Below, in pieces: positions 26,333 through 37,000 of a DNA stretch of 64,000 nt. Origin of the DNA: Micromonosporaceae bacterium KJ-029 (lineage in GTDB: Bacteria > Actinomycetota > Actinomycetes > Mycobacteriales > Micromonosporaceae). Where the stretch lies: assembly GCA_005402585.1 (NCBI GenBank), contig BIFP01000035.1:372001-436000 (forward strand), written 5' to 3'. The notes beneath the pieces were generated by a model. It was not told the origin of the DNA, ran no database searches, and saw only the letters and a program-made list of their open reading frames with translations. How positions within the stretch are numbered: the first letter of the stretch is position 1; each line of letters begins with the position of its first letter. The position numbers and the translations under genes were made by a program.

Positions 26333-27355
26333 ATGGAGCACCGCCCGTTGGGACGCACCGGCGTCTCGGTCAGCAAGCTGTGCCTCGGCACCATGATGTT
26401 CGGCGAGTGGGGCACCAAGGACCACGACGAGAGCGTCAAGATCATCCATCGGGCGCTCGACGCGGGCATCAACTTCGTCGACACCGCCGACGTGTACTCA
26501 CGGGGCGAGTCCGAGGTCATCGTCGGCAAGGCTCTCAAAGGCCGGCGCGACGACGTCGTCCTGGCGACGAAGTTCTTCATGCCGTTCGACGACGACCCGA
26601 ACCACCGCGGCGCGTCCCGTCGCTGGGTCACCCAGGCGGTCGAGAACTCGCTACGCCGACTCGGCACCGACCACATCGACCTGTACCAGATGCACCGCTG
26701 GGATCCCGGCGTCGACCTCGACGAGACCCTCGGCGCATTGACCGACCTCGTCCGCTCCGGCAAGGTCCGCTACATCGGACACTCCACCTTTCCCGCGTCC
26801 ACCACCGTGGAGGCCCAGTGGATCGCCCGGGAGCGGGGACGGGAGCGGTTCGTCACCGAGCAACCCACGTACTCGATCCTCACCCGGGCCGTCGAGAACG
26901 AGGTCCTACCGGTCTGCCAGCGCTACGGCATGGGCGTCATCCCGTACAGCCCGCTCGCCGGCGGCTGGTTGTCCGGCCGCTACCGCACGGACAGCATCAC
27001 CGGACCGATGTCCGTCGCCCGGCAGCGGCTCGCCAACCGGTTCGACATGTCACTGCCGGAGAACCAGCGCAAGTTCGACGCCGCCAGCCAGCTCGCGCGG
27101 CTCGCCGACGAGGCCGGCCTGACCCTCATCCACCTTGCGATCGCCTTCGTCCTGCGCCATCCCGCCGTGACCGCAGCCATCATCGGCCCCCGCACCATGG
27201 CGCACCTCGAGTCCCAACTCGCTGCCGCCGACGTCGTCATCACCGACGCCGTGCTGGACCGCATCGACGAGATCGTCCCACCCGGAGTAACCCTGAACCC
27301 CGCGGACAACGGCTGGGTCAGCCCGTCGCTGCAACCCTCGGCACGCCGCCGCTGA
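26333..27355 (+). CDS. Aldo/keto reductase
   Basis: The protein has 340 residues. The start ATG 26333 is preceded by GAGAGAGG. The catalytic tetrad is complete: Asp50 and Tyr55 (FVDTADVYSRG), Lys80 (LATKFF) and His121 (YQMHRWDP). The C-terminal NADPH-binding strand has AAIIGPRTMAHLESQL. It belongs to the YakC/Gfo-like AKR11/12-type single-domain TIM-barrel reductases that reduce carbonyl compounds with NADPH. It is divergent from a zinc ADH. It ends at a hairpin terminator shared with the convergent sugar dehydrogenase gene. Confidence 0.92.
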   Translation: MEHRPLGRTGVSVSKLCLGTMMFGEWGTKDHDESVKIIHRALDAGINFVDTADVYSRGESEVIVGKALKGRRDDVVLATKFFMPFDDDPNHRGASRRWVTQAVENSLRRLGTDHIDLYQMHRWDPGVDLDETLGALTDLVRSGKVRYIGHSTFPASTTVEAQWIARERGRERFVTEQPTYSILTRAVENEVLPVCQRYGMGVIPYSPLAGGWLSGRYRTDSITGPMSVARQRLANRFDMSLPENQRKFDAASQLARLADEAGLTLIHLAIAFVLRHPAVTAAIIGPRTMAHLESQLAAADVVITDAVLDRIDEIVPPGVTLNPADNGWVSPSLQPSARRR

Positions 27356-27384
27356 CGCCTGTCCACTCCTACCTGACCGATGGC

Positions 27385-27422
27385 GGCCGTGGCCACCGCA
27401 GTGCTGAGCGGTAGCCACGGCC
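27385..27422. terminator. Bidirectional hairpin terminator between convergent genes
   Basis: The arms GGCCGTGGCCACCGC (27385-27399) and GCGGTAGCCACGGCC (27408-27422) pair at 14 of 15 positions with an 8-nt loop. It lies in the 72-bp gap between the convergent aldo/keto reductase and sugar dehydrogenase genes. Confidence 0.8.
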
Positions 27423-27427
27423 GGAAC

Positions 27428-28546
27428 TCATCGGGCGGGGAAACGCAGGATGCGGTCGTCACCGTCGCGGAGGTCGCCGCGGCCGTCGGTGTTCGAGGTG
27501 GTGACCCACAGCGCGCCGTCCGGTGCCACCTGCACACTGCGCAGCCGCCCGTACCGATCGGTCAGCTGGGCGGACGGCTCACCGAGCCGATCACCGTCGA
27601 GCGGAATGGCCCACAGCCGCTCACCACGCAACGCGGCGACGTATGCGGTGCCGCCGGTGATCGCGATGCCGGACGGAGATGCCTCGCGCACCTGCCAGGT
27701 CACCAACGGGTTGGTGTAGCGGCCACCGGCGGTGTCGCCTTCGCCCTCGACCTCGGGCCAGCCGTAGTTACGGCCAGCCTCGATCAGGTTGACCTCGTCG
27801 ACGTCGTTCTGCCCGAACTCGGTGGCGAACAGCCGGCCCTCGGCGTCCCACGCCAGGCCCTGGACGTTGCGGTGGCCCAGGCTGTAGACCGGGGAACCGG
27901 CGGTGGGGTTGCCGGGTGCCGGATCGCCGTCCGGGGTGAGCCGCAGGATCTTGCCGGCGGGGCTCGCCGGGTCCTGGGAGCTGGAGGTGTTCCCGGCGTC
28001 GCCGGTGCCGGCATAGAGCATGCCGTCCGGGCCGAACGCGATGCGTCCCCCGTTGTGGTAGGTCGCCTTGGCGATGCCGGAGAAGACCACTTCGGGCTGG
28101 CCGCCGCCGAGCCGAAACCGCACGATGCGGTTGTCGGCGGCGGCGGTGAGGTAGGCGTAGACCAGGTCATCGGTGGCGAAGTTCGGGGAGACGGCGAGGC
28201 CGAGTAGTCCACCCTCACCGGCCGCCGCCACGCCGGGCACCTCGGCGACCTGCTGAGGCGCACCGCCACCGGGGGTCAGGCGCAGAATCCGGCCGGTGTC
28301 CCGCTCGGCGATCAGCGCGTCGCCGCCGGGCAGGAACGCCAGGCCCCACGGTACGTCGATGCCTCGTGCCAGTTCCTCCCCGGCATCGAGGTCGGGCGTC
28401 GCGGACGGAGAACTGCTCGCCGTACTCGTCGCCACGGGTCCCGCTCCCGGGCCGGCCCCCGTGTCGTTCCCGCCACCGCTGCACGCGGCGGCGCTGGCCG
28501 CCAGCAGGACGGCAAGTGCCGGCCCGGTCCAAACTCTGGTTCGCAT
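27428..28546 (-). CDS. PQQ-dependent sugar dehydrogenase-like lipoprotein (glucose/sorbosone dehydrogenase fold)
   Basis: The protein has 372 residues. A lipoprotein signal ends at lipobox Cys22 (AAAC), followed by a Gly/Ser/Thr linker. The six-bladed GSDH propeller starts at about 60 (VPWGLAFLPGGDALIAE). It contains the typical GEGGLLGLAVSPNF, YHNGGRIAFGPDGMLY, GHRNVQGLAWD and NYGWPEVEG blocks. Proteins of this group are outward-facing and may use PQQ to oxidise aldose sugars, although many actinobacterial members have no proven cofactor. No PQQ synthesis gene is in the window. It is convergent with the aldo/keto reductase. Confidence 0.9.
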   Translation of the reverse strand: MRTRVWTGPALAVLLAASAAACSGGGNDTGAGPGAGPVATSTASSSPSATPDLDAGEELARGIDVPWGLAFLPGGDALIAERDTGRILRLTPGGGAPQQVAEVPGVAAAGEGGLLGLAVSPNFATDDLVYAYLTAAADNRIVRFRLGGGQPEVVFSGIAKATYHNGGRIAFGPDGMLYAGTGDAGNTSSSQDPASPAGKILRLTPDGDPAPGNPTAGSPVYSLGHRNVQGLAWDAEGRLFATEFGQNDVDEVNLIEAGRNYGWPEVEGEGDTAGGRYTNPLVTWQVREASPSGIAITGGTAYVAALRGERLWAIPLDGDRLGEPSAQLTDRYGRLRSVQVAPDGALWVTTSNTDGRGDLRDGDDRILRFPAR

Positions 28547-28656
28547 TCGTCTCCTCTGACGGTCTTCCGGTCCATCACGGCGCTCTGGCCCCAGCCAAGC
28601 AGGCCGCCCCGAAAACTGAGGAAAAGAGAGCCGTAGCGGGCATCTGACTCACGTGG

Positions 28657-30864
28657 TTAGCCGAGGCGGTGGGCGAGGGTGGTGTGTCGGCGGCCGGCGC
28701 CAACAGTACGGACGGCGGCGGCGAGGGCGCGGCGGGAGCCGACGAGGACGACGAGTTGTTTGGCACGGGTCACGGCGGTGTAGAGCAGGTTGCGTTGCAG
28801 CATCATCCACGCGCTGGTGGTCAGGGGGATGACGACGGCGGGGTATTCGGAGCCTTGGGAGCGGTGGATGGTCATGGCGTAGGCGTGGGCGAGCTCGTCG
28901 AGTTCGTCGAAGTCGTAGTCGATGTTCTCGTCCTCGTCGGTACGCACGGTCAGGGTCTGCTCTTCGGCGGAGAGGTGGGTGATGATGCCGAGGGTGCCGT
29001 TGAAGACGCCGGCCTGGCCCTTGTCGTAGTTGTTGCGGATCTGGGTGATCTTGTCGCCGACGCGGAACACCCGCCCGCCGGCGCGCCGTTCGGGTTGGTT
29101 CTCGCGGTGTGGGGTGAGCTTGTGTTGGAGCAGGGTGTTGAGGGCGCCGGCGCCGGCTGGGCCACGGTGCATGGGGGTGAGGACCTGCACGTCCCGGCGC
29201 GGGTCGAGCCGGAACTTGGCGGGGATGCGGGTGCAGGCGACGTCGACGGTCAGGGCGGCGGTGTCGTCGTTGTCGTCGCTGGCGAACAGGAAGAAGTCCG
29301 GCAGCCCCTGGAGGATTGGTGGTTTGCCGGCGTTGATGCGGTGGGCGTTGGTGACGACACCGGACTGGGCCGCCTGGCGGAAGATCTGCGTCAGCCGCAC
29401 GCGCGGGATCGCGGGGGCGGTGAGAAGGTCACGCAGGACTTCCCCGGCGCCGACGGACGGGAGCTGGTCGACGTCACCGACGAGCAGCAGGTGCGCGCCG
29501 GGTGGGACGGCTTTGACGAGTTTGTTGGCCAGGATCAGGTCGAGCATGGAGGCCTCGTCGACGACGAGCAGGTCGACATCGAGGGGGTTGTCCCGGTCGT
29601 AGGACGGGTCGCCGCCGGGGCGTAGCTGGAGGAGCCGGTGGACGGTGGCGGCGGGATGGCCGGTGAGTTCGGCGAGGCGTTTGGCGGCGCGGCCGGTCGG
29701 GGCGACGAGGGTGACCTTGGCCTTCTTCGCCGCAGCGAGTTCGACGATCGACCGAACGGTGAAGCTCTTGCCGCAGCCTGGACCGCCGGTGAGGACCGCG
29801 ACCTTGGAGGTCAGGGCGAGGCGGACGGCCTGCTGCTGCTCGGGGGCGAGGTCATGGCCGGTGCGGGCCTTCAGCCAGGTCAGCGCCTTGTCCCAGTCGA
29901 CGCTGTGGAAGTGGGGTAGCCGATCGGCGTGGTCGTGCAACAGCCGCAGCAGCGATGAGGCCAGGGACCGCTCGGCGCGGTAAAACGGCACCAGGTACAC
30001 CGCAGGCAGCATCTGCCCGTCGGCGTGGGGCAGCATCTCCCGGACCACACCTTCGCCGCTGACTAGGTCTTCGAGACAGCGGGCGACGAGGTCGGTGGGT
30101 ACGTCGAGGATCTTCGTGGCGTCGGCGACAAGGTTCGGCTCGGGCAGGAAGCAGTGTCCGGAGTCGGTTGCCTCAGACAGGGTGTACTGCAGGCCGGCCA
30201 TGACCCGCTGCGGGCTGTCGTGCGGGATCCCGACCGAACGGGCGATCGTGTCGGCGGTCTTGAAGCCGATGCCCCAGACGTCCGCAGCCAGCCGGTACGG
30301 CTCCTTGGTCACCACGTCGGTGGACGCGTCGCCGTACTGCTTGTAGATCCGTACCGCCAACGACGTCGACACCCCGACACCCTGCAGGAAGACCATCACC
30401 TCCTTGATGGCCTTCTGCTCCTCCCACGCCGCGGTGATCTTCGCCGTGCGTTTCGGGCCCAGACCGGGCACCTCGACCAGCCGGTTCGGTTCTTCCTCGA
30501 TGATCCGCAGGGTGTCCAGGCCGAAGTGCGCGACGATCCGCTCGGCGAACACCGGCCCGATCCCCTTCACCAGACCGGAGCCGAGATACCGCTGGATGCC
30601 CTGGATCGTGGCCGGCAGCACCGTGGTGTAGGAGTCGACCTCGAACTGCCGCCCGTACTGCGGGTGCGACGACCAACGCCCCTGCAGCCGCAGGCTCTCC
30701 CCCGGCTGCGCCCCGAGCAGCGCCCCCACCACCGTCACCAGATCACTACTACGGTCGGTGGCCACCCGGGCGACGGTGTAACCGGTCTCCTCGTTGACGT
30801 ACGTCAACCGCTCCAACACCGCCTCCACGGTGGCAAGCGGACGACGAGGCGGTGCAGCAGTCAC
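28657..30864 (-). CDS. recD2: RecD2-type ATP-dependent 5'-3' DNA helicase
   Basis: The 735-residue length is typical of RecD2. An N-terminal OB-like/helix-hairpin-helix region (GLGPKRTAKITAAW near 150) precedes the SF1 motor. The motor has Walker A GGPGCGKSFT (about 356), Walker B LLVVDEASMLD, the GDVDQLPSVGAGEVL motif and the C-terminal motif AYAMTIHRSQGSEYPAV with VTRAKQLVVLVG. The enzyme unwinds DNA from a 5' tail without RecBC and acts in repair. It has its own transcription unit, 111 bp upstream of the sugar dehydrogenase start on the same strand. Confidence 0.95.
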   Translation of the reverse strand: MTAAPPRRPLATVEAVLERLTYVNEETGYTVARVATDRSSDLVTVVGALLGAQPGESLRLQGRWSSHPQYGRQFEVDSYTTVLPATIQGIQRYLGSGLVKGIGPVFAERIVAHFGLDTLRIIEEEPNRLVEVPGLGPKRTAKITAAWEEQKAIKEVMVFLQGVGVSTSLAVRIYKQYGDASTDVVTKEPYRLAADVWGIGFKTADTIARSVGIPHDSPQRVMAGLQYTLSEATDSGHCFLPEPNLVADATKILDVPTDLVARCLEDLVSGEGVVREMLPHADGQMLPAVYLVPFYRAERSLASSLLRLLHDHADRLPHFHSVDWDKALTWLKARTGHDLAPEQQQAVRLALTSKVAVLTGGPGCGKSFTVRSIVELAAAKKAKVTLVAPTGRAAKRLAELTGHPAATVHRLLQLRPGGDPSYDRDNPLDVDLLVVDEASMLDLILANKLVKAVPPGAHLLLVGDVDQLPSVGAGEVLRDLLTAPAIPRVRLTQIFRQAAQSGVVTNAHRINAGKPPILQGLPDFFLFASDDNDDTAALTVDVACTRIPAKFRLDPRRDVQVLTPMHRGPAGAGALNTLLQHKLTPHRENQPERRAGGRVFRVGDKITQIRNNYDKGQAGVFNGTLGIITHLSAEEQTLTVRTDEDENIDYDFDELDELAHAYAMTIHRSQGSEYPAVVIPLTTSAWMMLQRNLLYTAVTRAKQLVVLVGSRRALAAAVRTVGAGRRHTTLAHRLG

Positions 30865-30997
30865 ACCACCATCCTGCCCTCTGCCCCAGACCCGCCTTCC
30901 GGCGGTTGGTCGCCGCCCTGCCCCGCAACGCTCTCGACGAGGTGCCGAAGAGCCGGTTCACGGCGGAGTGATCCCAACCTCGGCCGGCGCCGGTGAC

Positions 30998-32500
30998 TCA
31001 TTTCAGGACTCCATGAAGAAAGCGGTCCGGCCGTACTGCGGTGACCGTGCCCGGGGTGCCGTTGAGAAGCCCGTCGAGGTCGCTGATTGACAGGCAGCCG
31101 GGTGCCGGGTCCGGGTACAGCAGGGCGAGTACGACCGCGTCGTGGGGAATGGTGTCGGTTACGGTGCGGGGGTCACATCGGTGTCCGATGTACGCCCACC
31201 GGTAGCCGATGACCTCATCGAGCCGGACGGGTGCGCCGCCCGCGACGCTGACACGCGGGTTGGGCAGGACGCGACCGGCCTGCGGCAGCGGTCCGGCCAG
31301 GCTGCGCGGCAGCCGTCGCGGTGGCACCGGCCGACTACCCAGGCGCATGCGTAGCCCCGGTACCGCCGCCGCCGTGCGGGCCAGCCCACGGATCAATCCT
31401 GACGCCGCGCGGTTGCGGGTCTGCACCAGGCGGCCGATGCCTAACGCCATCGCGGTGGTACGCCTGACATCTGCCCGGCGTTCGCGCTCGTAGCCGTCGA
31501 GCAGTTCGGGACCGCTGGCACCGCCGGTGACATCGGCGAGGCGCCAGGCCAGGGCACCAACGTCGCGGATTCCCATGCTCAGACCGAGGCCGGCGAAGGG
31601 TGGGATGGCGTGGGCGGCGTCACCGGCGAGCAGGATCCGACCGGCGCGCCACCGGTCGGCCATCCTGGCATGGAAGGTGAACACTGCCGCCCGTTGGATC
31701 TCCAGTGCCGCGGGATCCGCCCAGGCAGCGACGAGGGATCGCACCACCTCGGGCCTGGTCAAGGTTTCCGGATCCTCGCCGGGCAGCACCATCCACTCCC
31801 ACCGCCACCGGTCACGCTGAGACATGGCCACGGCGGGACGCGCGGGGTCGAGCACGAAGGCGAAGGCCGCGGCGCCATCCGTCGTGCCGCCCACGCCGCA
31901 ACTGCCGCCGGTGTCCGAGCGCGCCGCGGCATCGACGACCAGCCAGGGCTGCGCGAACGTTCTACCGGGAAAATCGATGCCGGCGGCGGCGCGGACAGTG
32001 CTGGCGGCACCGTCGCAGCCGACCAGCCACCGTGCGGTCAGGCGCCGGCCATCATCGAGCACCGCGATGACACGCTCGCCGTCCGGTTCCACGGTACGCA
32101 CGCTGCGCCCCGCCAGCACCTCAACGCAGCCGGTGCCGGCAATGACCGTACGCAGACCCTCCTCCAGCACAGGCTGGTCGATGCGGACGACCTGCGGCAG
32201 GCCGAACGCCCGCGCCGTCTGATCGATCATGATCAGCGGCTGTCGATCCGGACCGACCGCACCGTTGCGGGCCAGCGGCGCCGCCCATCCCTCCAGCGGC
32301 GGCATGCCGGGCAGGGCGGCCAAGATCCGGATCGCTTCGACGTCGAGCACGGCGGCCCGCGGCTTCGGATAGGGGCGTTCGTTGGGCTCGACCACCACCG
32401 TCGGTACCCCCCGCGCACCCAGCAGCGCCGCCAGCACACCACCAACCGGCCCCAGACCCGCCACGACGACGGACGCGTCCGGCTCATCCCTCGTTCCCAT
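30998..32500 (-). CDS. FAD-dependent aromatic-type monooxygenase (PheA/TfdB, PHBH fold)
   Basis: The protein has 500 residues. Dinucleotide-binding motif GLGPVGG (15-21) begins the FAD domain. The second FAD motif, RILLAGDAAHAIPPFAGLG, lies near 285-300 and is followed by the expected GLSMGIRDV. The C-terminal thioredoxin-like domain of larger phenol hydroxylases is present but short. The enzyme would hydroxylate an aromatic or polyketide-like substrate using NAD(P)H and O2. Similar proteins act in secondary metabolism or aromatic degradation; no partner genes are adjacent. It is divergent from msrB with a 306-bp gap. Confidence 0.87.
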   Translation of the reverse strand: MGTRDEPDASVVVAGLGPVGGVLAALLGARGVPTVVVEPNERPYPKPRAAVLDVEAIRILAALPGMPPLEGWAAPLARNGAVGPDRQPLIMIDQTARAFGLPQVVRIDQPVLEEGLRTVIAGTGCVEVLAGRSVRTVEPDGERVIAVLDDGRRLTARWLVGCDGAASTVRAAAGIDFPGRTFAQPWLVVDAAARSDTGGSCGVGGTTDGAAAFAFVLDPARPAVAMSQRDRWRWEWMVLPGEDPETLTRPEVVRSLVAAWADPAALEIQRAAVFTFHARMADRWRAGRILLAGDAAHAIPPFAGLGLSMGIRDVGALAWRLADVTGGASGPELLDGYERERRADVRRTTAMALGIGRLVQTRNRAASGLIRGLARTAAAVPGLRMRLGSRPVPPRRLPRSLAGPLPQAGRVLPNPRVSVAGGAPVRLDEVIGYRWAYIGHRCDPRTVTDTIPHDAVVLALLYPDPAPGCLSISDLDGLLNGTPGTVTAVRPDRFLHGVLK

Positions 32501-32806
32501 ACGCCCCCGTCGTCACCAGGCGCCCGCAAGCGCTGCCAGATCGCGCGGAGAGCAAACACCGCCGACACGGCCGATGCGTCCCACGGGGCCAGTGGGCACT
32601 CGCGCCCATCGTCCCCGCCGCAACAGCTGGGCGCCGCAGCCCCGATCGCCGCACAACGTCAAACCAGATTCCCCGATGGCGGCAGGGCTGTCGAGGGGGA
32701 CAACGTGCCGATGGTGCGTAGTCAACCGCAGGCGGGGTACGCCGTCGTGACGCAGGCGGGCCGGAAACCGACCTATCGTGCCCCAACGGCGCGGCCGGGA
32801 GGAATC
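32501..32806. other. 306-bp divergent intergenic region
   Basis: This gap separates the start of the monooxygenase (minus) from msrB (plus). It must hold both promoters. I could not find a convincing -35/-10 pair or operator, and no frame across it looks like protein. Confidence 0.4.
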
Positions 32807-33259
32807 ATGGTGTCACAGGATTATCGCAAGAGCCCCGAGGCGATCTCGCGACTGTCACGTGAGCAGTACCGGGTGACCCAGGAAGCCGCGACCGAGCGGC
32901 CTTTCAACAACGAGTACTGGGACAACGAGGAGCCGGGCCTCTACGTCGACGTCGTGTCCGGCGAACCTCTCTTCGCCTCTGTCGACAAGTACGACAGCGG
33001 CACCGGCTGGCCGACCTTCAGCAGACCCATCGAGCCGAAGAACGTGGTCGAGGTCCAGGACACAAGCCTCGGCGGCGTCCGGACCGAGGTCCGGTCGGCG
33101 CGCGCCGGCAGCCACCTCGGCCACGTGTTCGACGACGGTCCGATCGAGACCGGCGGCTTGCGCTACTGCATGAACTCGGCGGCGCTTCGGTTCGTTCGGC
33201 GCGACGACCTGGAACGTGAGGGCTATGGCGAGTACCGCAAGGTGTTCGAGCGCTCCTGA
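32807..33259 (+). CDS. msrB: Peptide-methionine (R)-S-oxide reductase MsrB, zinc-less form
   Basis: The protein has 150 residues. The start ATG 32807 follows GGGAGGA; the open frame extends far upstream without support. The SelR fold motifs are present: DSGTGWPTF (63-71), GSHLGHVFDDGP (101-112) and the catalytic Cys121 in LRYCMNSAALRF. The CxxC pairs that hold structural zinc in many MsrB proteins are missing (YVDVVSGEPLFAS instead of the usual CxxC-containing strand). It reduces methionine-R-sulfoxide in proteins using thioredoxin. It is convergent with the SDR gene, 28 bp away. Confidence 0.93.
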   Translation: MVSQDYRKSPEAISRLSREQYRVTQEAATERPFNNEYWDNEEPGLYVDVVSGEPLFASVDKYDSGTGWPTFSRPIEPKNVVEVQDTSLGGVRTEVRSARAGSHLGHVFDDGPIETGGLRYCMNSAALRFVRRDDLEREGYGEYRKVFERS

Positions 33260-33287
33260 GGCGAGGGATGTCTGCCGGTCCGATCGC

Positions 33288-34031
33288 TCAGGCGGTCGTG
33301 CCGCCGTCGATGGCGATCGACGCGCCGGTGATGTGCCGTCCGCCATCGCCCACCAGGTGACTGACCGTCGCCGCCACGTCGGCCGGTGCCGCGTACCGAC
33401 CAAGCGCGATGTGTGACCGCTGTGCGTCCGCGCTGGCACTGTCCGCCGGGTTCATGTCGGTGTCGGTCGATCCGGGCAGGACCAGGTTGACCGTGATCCC
33501 GCGCGGGCCGAGTTCACGGGCGAGCGCCCGGGTGAGCCCGTTCACGGCACTCTTGGTCATCGCGTACGCGCTCACCCCGGGAGCCGGGACACGGCTGGCG
33601 AAGCTACTGCCGATGTTGACGATCCGCCCGCCCTCACCCATGTGGCGTACCGCCGCCTGGGTGGCGAGGTACACCCCGCGAACGTTGACCGCGACAGCCC
33701 GGTCCAGCGCGTCGAGGCTGACCGACTCGATCGGCCCACCCGCGAACACCCCGGCGTTGTTGACCAGGATGTCCAGCCGCCCCAGCTCGGCGACGGTCTG
33801 CTCGACGGCACCGACCACCGCCGCCGCGTCGGCGCTGTCCGCACTGATCGACAGGCCGGTCCGGCCGTACGCCTCGATGTCGGCCACCACCGACTTCGCG
33901 CTGTCCTCGGCGGTGCGGTAGGTGAACGCGACGTGGATGCCGTCCTCGGCCAGCCGGCGCGCGACGGCGGCGCCGATACCACGGCTCCCGCCCGTGACCA
34001 GGGCAACCCTGCCGGCAAGTTTGATCGTCAT
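33288..34031 (-). CDS. Short-chain dehydrogenase/reductase
   Basis: The protein has 247 residues. It has the classical SDR signature TGGSRGIG (13-20), NNAG near 90, catalytic Ser in NIGSSFAS and the Tyr-x3-Lys pair in SAYAMTKSAV. The C-terminus IDGGTTA is typical of FabG-like enzymes. The Thr-Tyr-Arg after the second strand (AFTYR) favours NADPH. It is a carbonyl reductase or alcohol dehydrogenase of unknown substrate. It starts 33 bp after the stop of the SecA-like gene, so the two could be cotranscribed, although no shared function is apparent. Confidence 0.9.
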   Translation of the reverse strand: MTIKLAGRVALVTGGSRGIGAAVARRLAEDGIHVAFTYRTAEDSAKSVVADIEAYGRTGLSISADSADAAAVVGAVEQTVAELGRLDILVNNAGVFAGGPIESVSLDALDRAVAVNVRGVYLATQAAVRHMGEGGRIVNIGSSFASRVPAPGVSAYAMTKSAVNGLTRALARELGPRGITVNLVLPGSTDTDMNPADSASADAQRSHIALGRYAAPADVAATVSHLVGDGGRHITGASIAIDGGTTA

Positions 34032-34064
34032 CCTGTGATCTTGACAGTCGACTCAGGACACACG

Positions 34065-37000
34065 TCATCTGGGTGCCCCATGGCAGCGCTTGTACTTCTT
34101 GCCGGAGCCGCACGGGCAGGGTGCGTTGCGGGTCGACCCAGAACCGACCTGCTGGCCGGGTGTCACGGGGCCCGGCCGCGGCCTCTCGGTGGGTGTCGGC
34201 AGCCGCGGCACGCGGGACTGCGGCTGACTTTGGTCTGTGCTCAGGGCTCGGCCGAACAGCGCGCCGAGAGCCGCCGACAGCGGCGACATCACCTGCCGCA
34301 GCCATCGTGGAGGTGCCGGTGCCGGTGGAGGCCCCAGTGCCTCCACCGTGTCGACCGCCGGGTCCGAGGGGACTTCGTGAACTACAGTCACCTCGAGGTT
34401 GAAGACGAACCCGACGACGTCCTCCTTGATGCTGTCGAGCATCTCCTCGAACATCGCGCGCGCCTCGCGTTCGAACTCCACGACCGGATCGTGTCTGGCG
34501 TACGAGCGCAACCCGATGCCCTCGCGCACTCCATCCAGGTCGGCCAGGTGTTCCCGCCACCGGTGGTCGATCACGGACAACAGGATCAGGCGTTCCAACT
34601 CGCGAGTGCCCTGGTAGTCAAGCTCTCGTTCCGCGTACCGGCGCTCGAGGGCGCGGCGGGCGTCGTCGATCAGAAAGGTCACCAGTTGATCGCGGTCGAG
34701 ATCCTGCACCTCGCCGCGGAACTCCTCGAACGTCGCGTCGAACCGATAGAGCGACAGCATGCGCTGCCACAACTGCTCGGCGACCCCCACGCCGGACGTG
34801 TCGACCGCGATCGACTGATCCACCCAGGCGCCGAGAGTGTCATCGAGCATCTGCAGAATCTGCTGGTGCATGTCCTCACCGACGAGCACCCGACGCCGTT
34901 CGGCGTAGACGACCTGGCGTTGCGTGTCGAGCACCTCGTCGAGACGTAGCAGCGTTCGGCGCTGTTCGGCATGCTCGGCGTCGCGGCTGTCCTGCGCCTC
35001 GGCGAATCGACGGCTGACCGATCTGCTGCTCCGGACAGGCGCGTCCGGAGGCTGTGTGTCAACTTCGCCGGGATTGAGGCGCGCGTGACGGGCGAGTGGA
35101 TCGTCCAGCGACAGGTAGAAGCGGGACTCGCCGGGGTCACCCTGTCGGCCCGCCCGGCCGCGTAGCTGATCGTCAACGCGCCGGGAATGGTGCCGCTCGG
35201 TGCCCAGCACGTAGAGCCCGCCGGCGTCGGTCACCTCCTCGGCGTCGGCGTCGCAGACTTCCTTCCACCTCGGCAGCACCTCCTTCATCACCCAGGCGTA
35301 CTCGACCGGATCCGTGCCCGGGTCGAGGCCCCGCTGGCGCAGTTCGCTCGCGGCGAGGAACTCAGGGTTGCCGCCGAGCAGGATGTCGGTACCCCGGCCG
35401 GCCATGTTCGTCGCCACAGTCACCGCACCTTTACGACCCGCCTGGGCGATGATCTCCGCTTCCTTGGCATGGAGCTTCGCGTTCAGCACCGAGTGCGGGA
35501 TGCCGCGGCGGCGCAGCAGCTGGGACAGGAACTCGGAGTTCTCCACCGAGACGGTGCCGACCAGCACCGGTTGGCCCAGCGTGTGCCGCTCGGCGATGTC
35601 CGCGACGACCGCAGTGAGCTTCGCCTTCTGCGTCCGGTAGACCACGTCGGGATGGTCGGTGCGGATCATCGGCCGTCGGGTCGGGATCTCCACCAGGTCC
35701 AGGTCGTAGACACGGTGGAACTCGCCCGCGACGTCGCGGCCGGTTCCGGTCATGCCGGACAGCTTCTCGTACATGCGGAAGTAGTTCTGCAGGGTGATGG
35801 TGGCCAGAGTCTGGTTCTCCTGCTTGATCTCCACCCCCTCCTTGGCCTCGATCGCCTGGTGCATGCCCTCGTTGTAGCGGCGACCGTGCAGGATGCGGCC
35901 GGTGAACTCGTCGACGATGAGCACCTCGCCGTCGCTGACGATGTAGTCCCTGTCCCGCTTGTACAGCTCCTTGGCCTTGATGGCGTTGTGCAGGTAGCCG
36001 ATCAGCGGTCTGTTAGCCGACTCATACAGGCTGTCGACGCCCAGCCGGTCCTCGACTCTCGCCTCGCCCCTCTCGGTGACCGCAACGGTTCGATTCACGT
36101 GATCGACTTCGTAGTCGCCCTCGCCGTCCTTGCCCGACCGCAGGCGGGCCACCAATGTCGCGAACTCGCCATACAGACGCGTGGACAGCTCCACCGGACC
36201 GGAGATGATCAGCGGGATGCGCGCCTCGTCGATGAGGATCGAGTCCACCTCGTCCACGATCGCGAAGAAGTGACCGCGCTGCACGAGGTCCTCGTAGCTG
36301 CTGGCCATGTTGTCCCGCAGGTAGCTGAACCCGAACTGCGCGCTGGTGCCATAGGTGATGTCGGCGCCGTACGCCTCCGCCTGACCGGACGTCGGCTCCG
36401 CCGAGACCAGACCGACCGACAGTCCGAGGAACCGGTGCACCTGGCCCATCGCCTCCGCGTCCCGGCGGGCCAGGTAGTCGTTCGTCGTGACCACGTGCAC
36501 ACCCCGGCCGGTCAGGGCGTTGAGATAGGCGGGCAGCACGCTGGTGAGGGTCTTGCCCTCACCAGTTCTCATCTGCACGACACCGCCGAGGTGCAGCCCT
36601 GCGCCGCCCATCACCTGCACGTCGAAGTGGCGCTGCCCGAGCACCCGATACGACGCCTCCCGCGCGGTGGCGAACGCCTCGGGCAGCAGCTTGTCGAGAG
36701 ACTCACCGCCGGTCAGGCGTTGTTGGAACTGATCGGTGAGTTCCCGCAGCTCCGCATCGCTGAGATCGACGTAGTCGCTCTCTATCGCGTGGACCGCGTC
36801 GACGGCCTGCCGCAGCTGGCTCAGCGCGCGGCCCTCACCCAACCGCAGCATGCGTTGGCCGACCGAGGAACGCGGCTGCCGCACGACCACCGGGCGGCCA
36901 CCCTTGCGCACCGCTCCGCGCGGACCCTTGCGGGCGGCCCGCAGCGCCTCTGCCGCCGGCGGGTCGAACTCCACGAGGTAGTCGAGGCACTCCGCCAGCT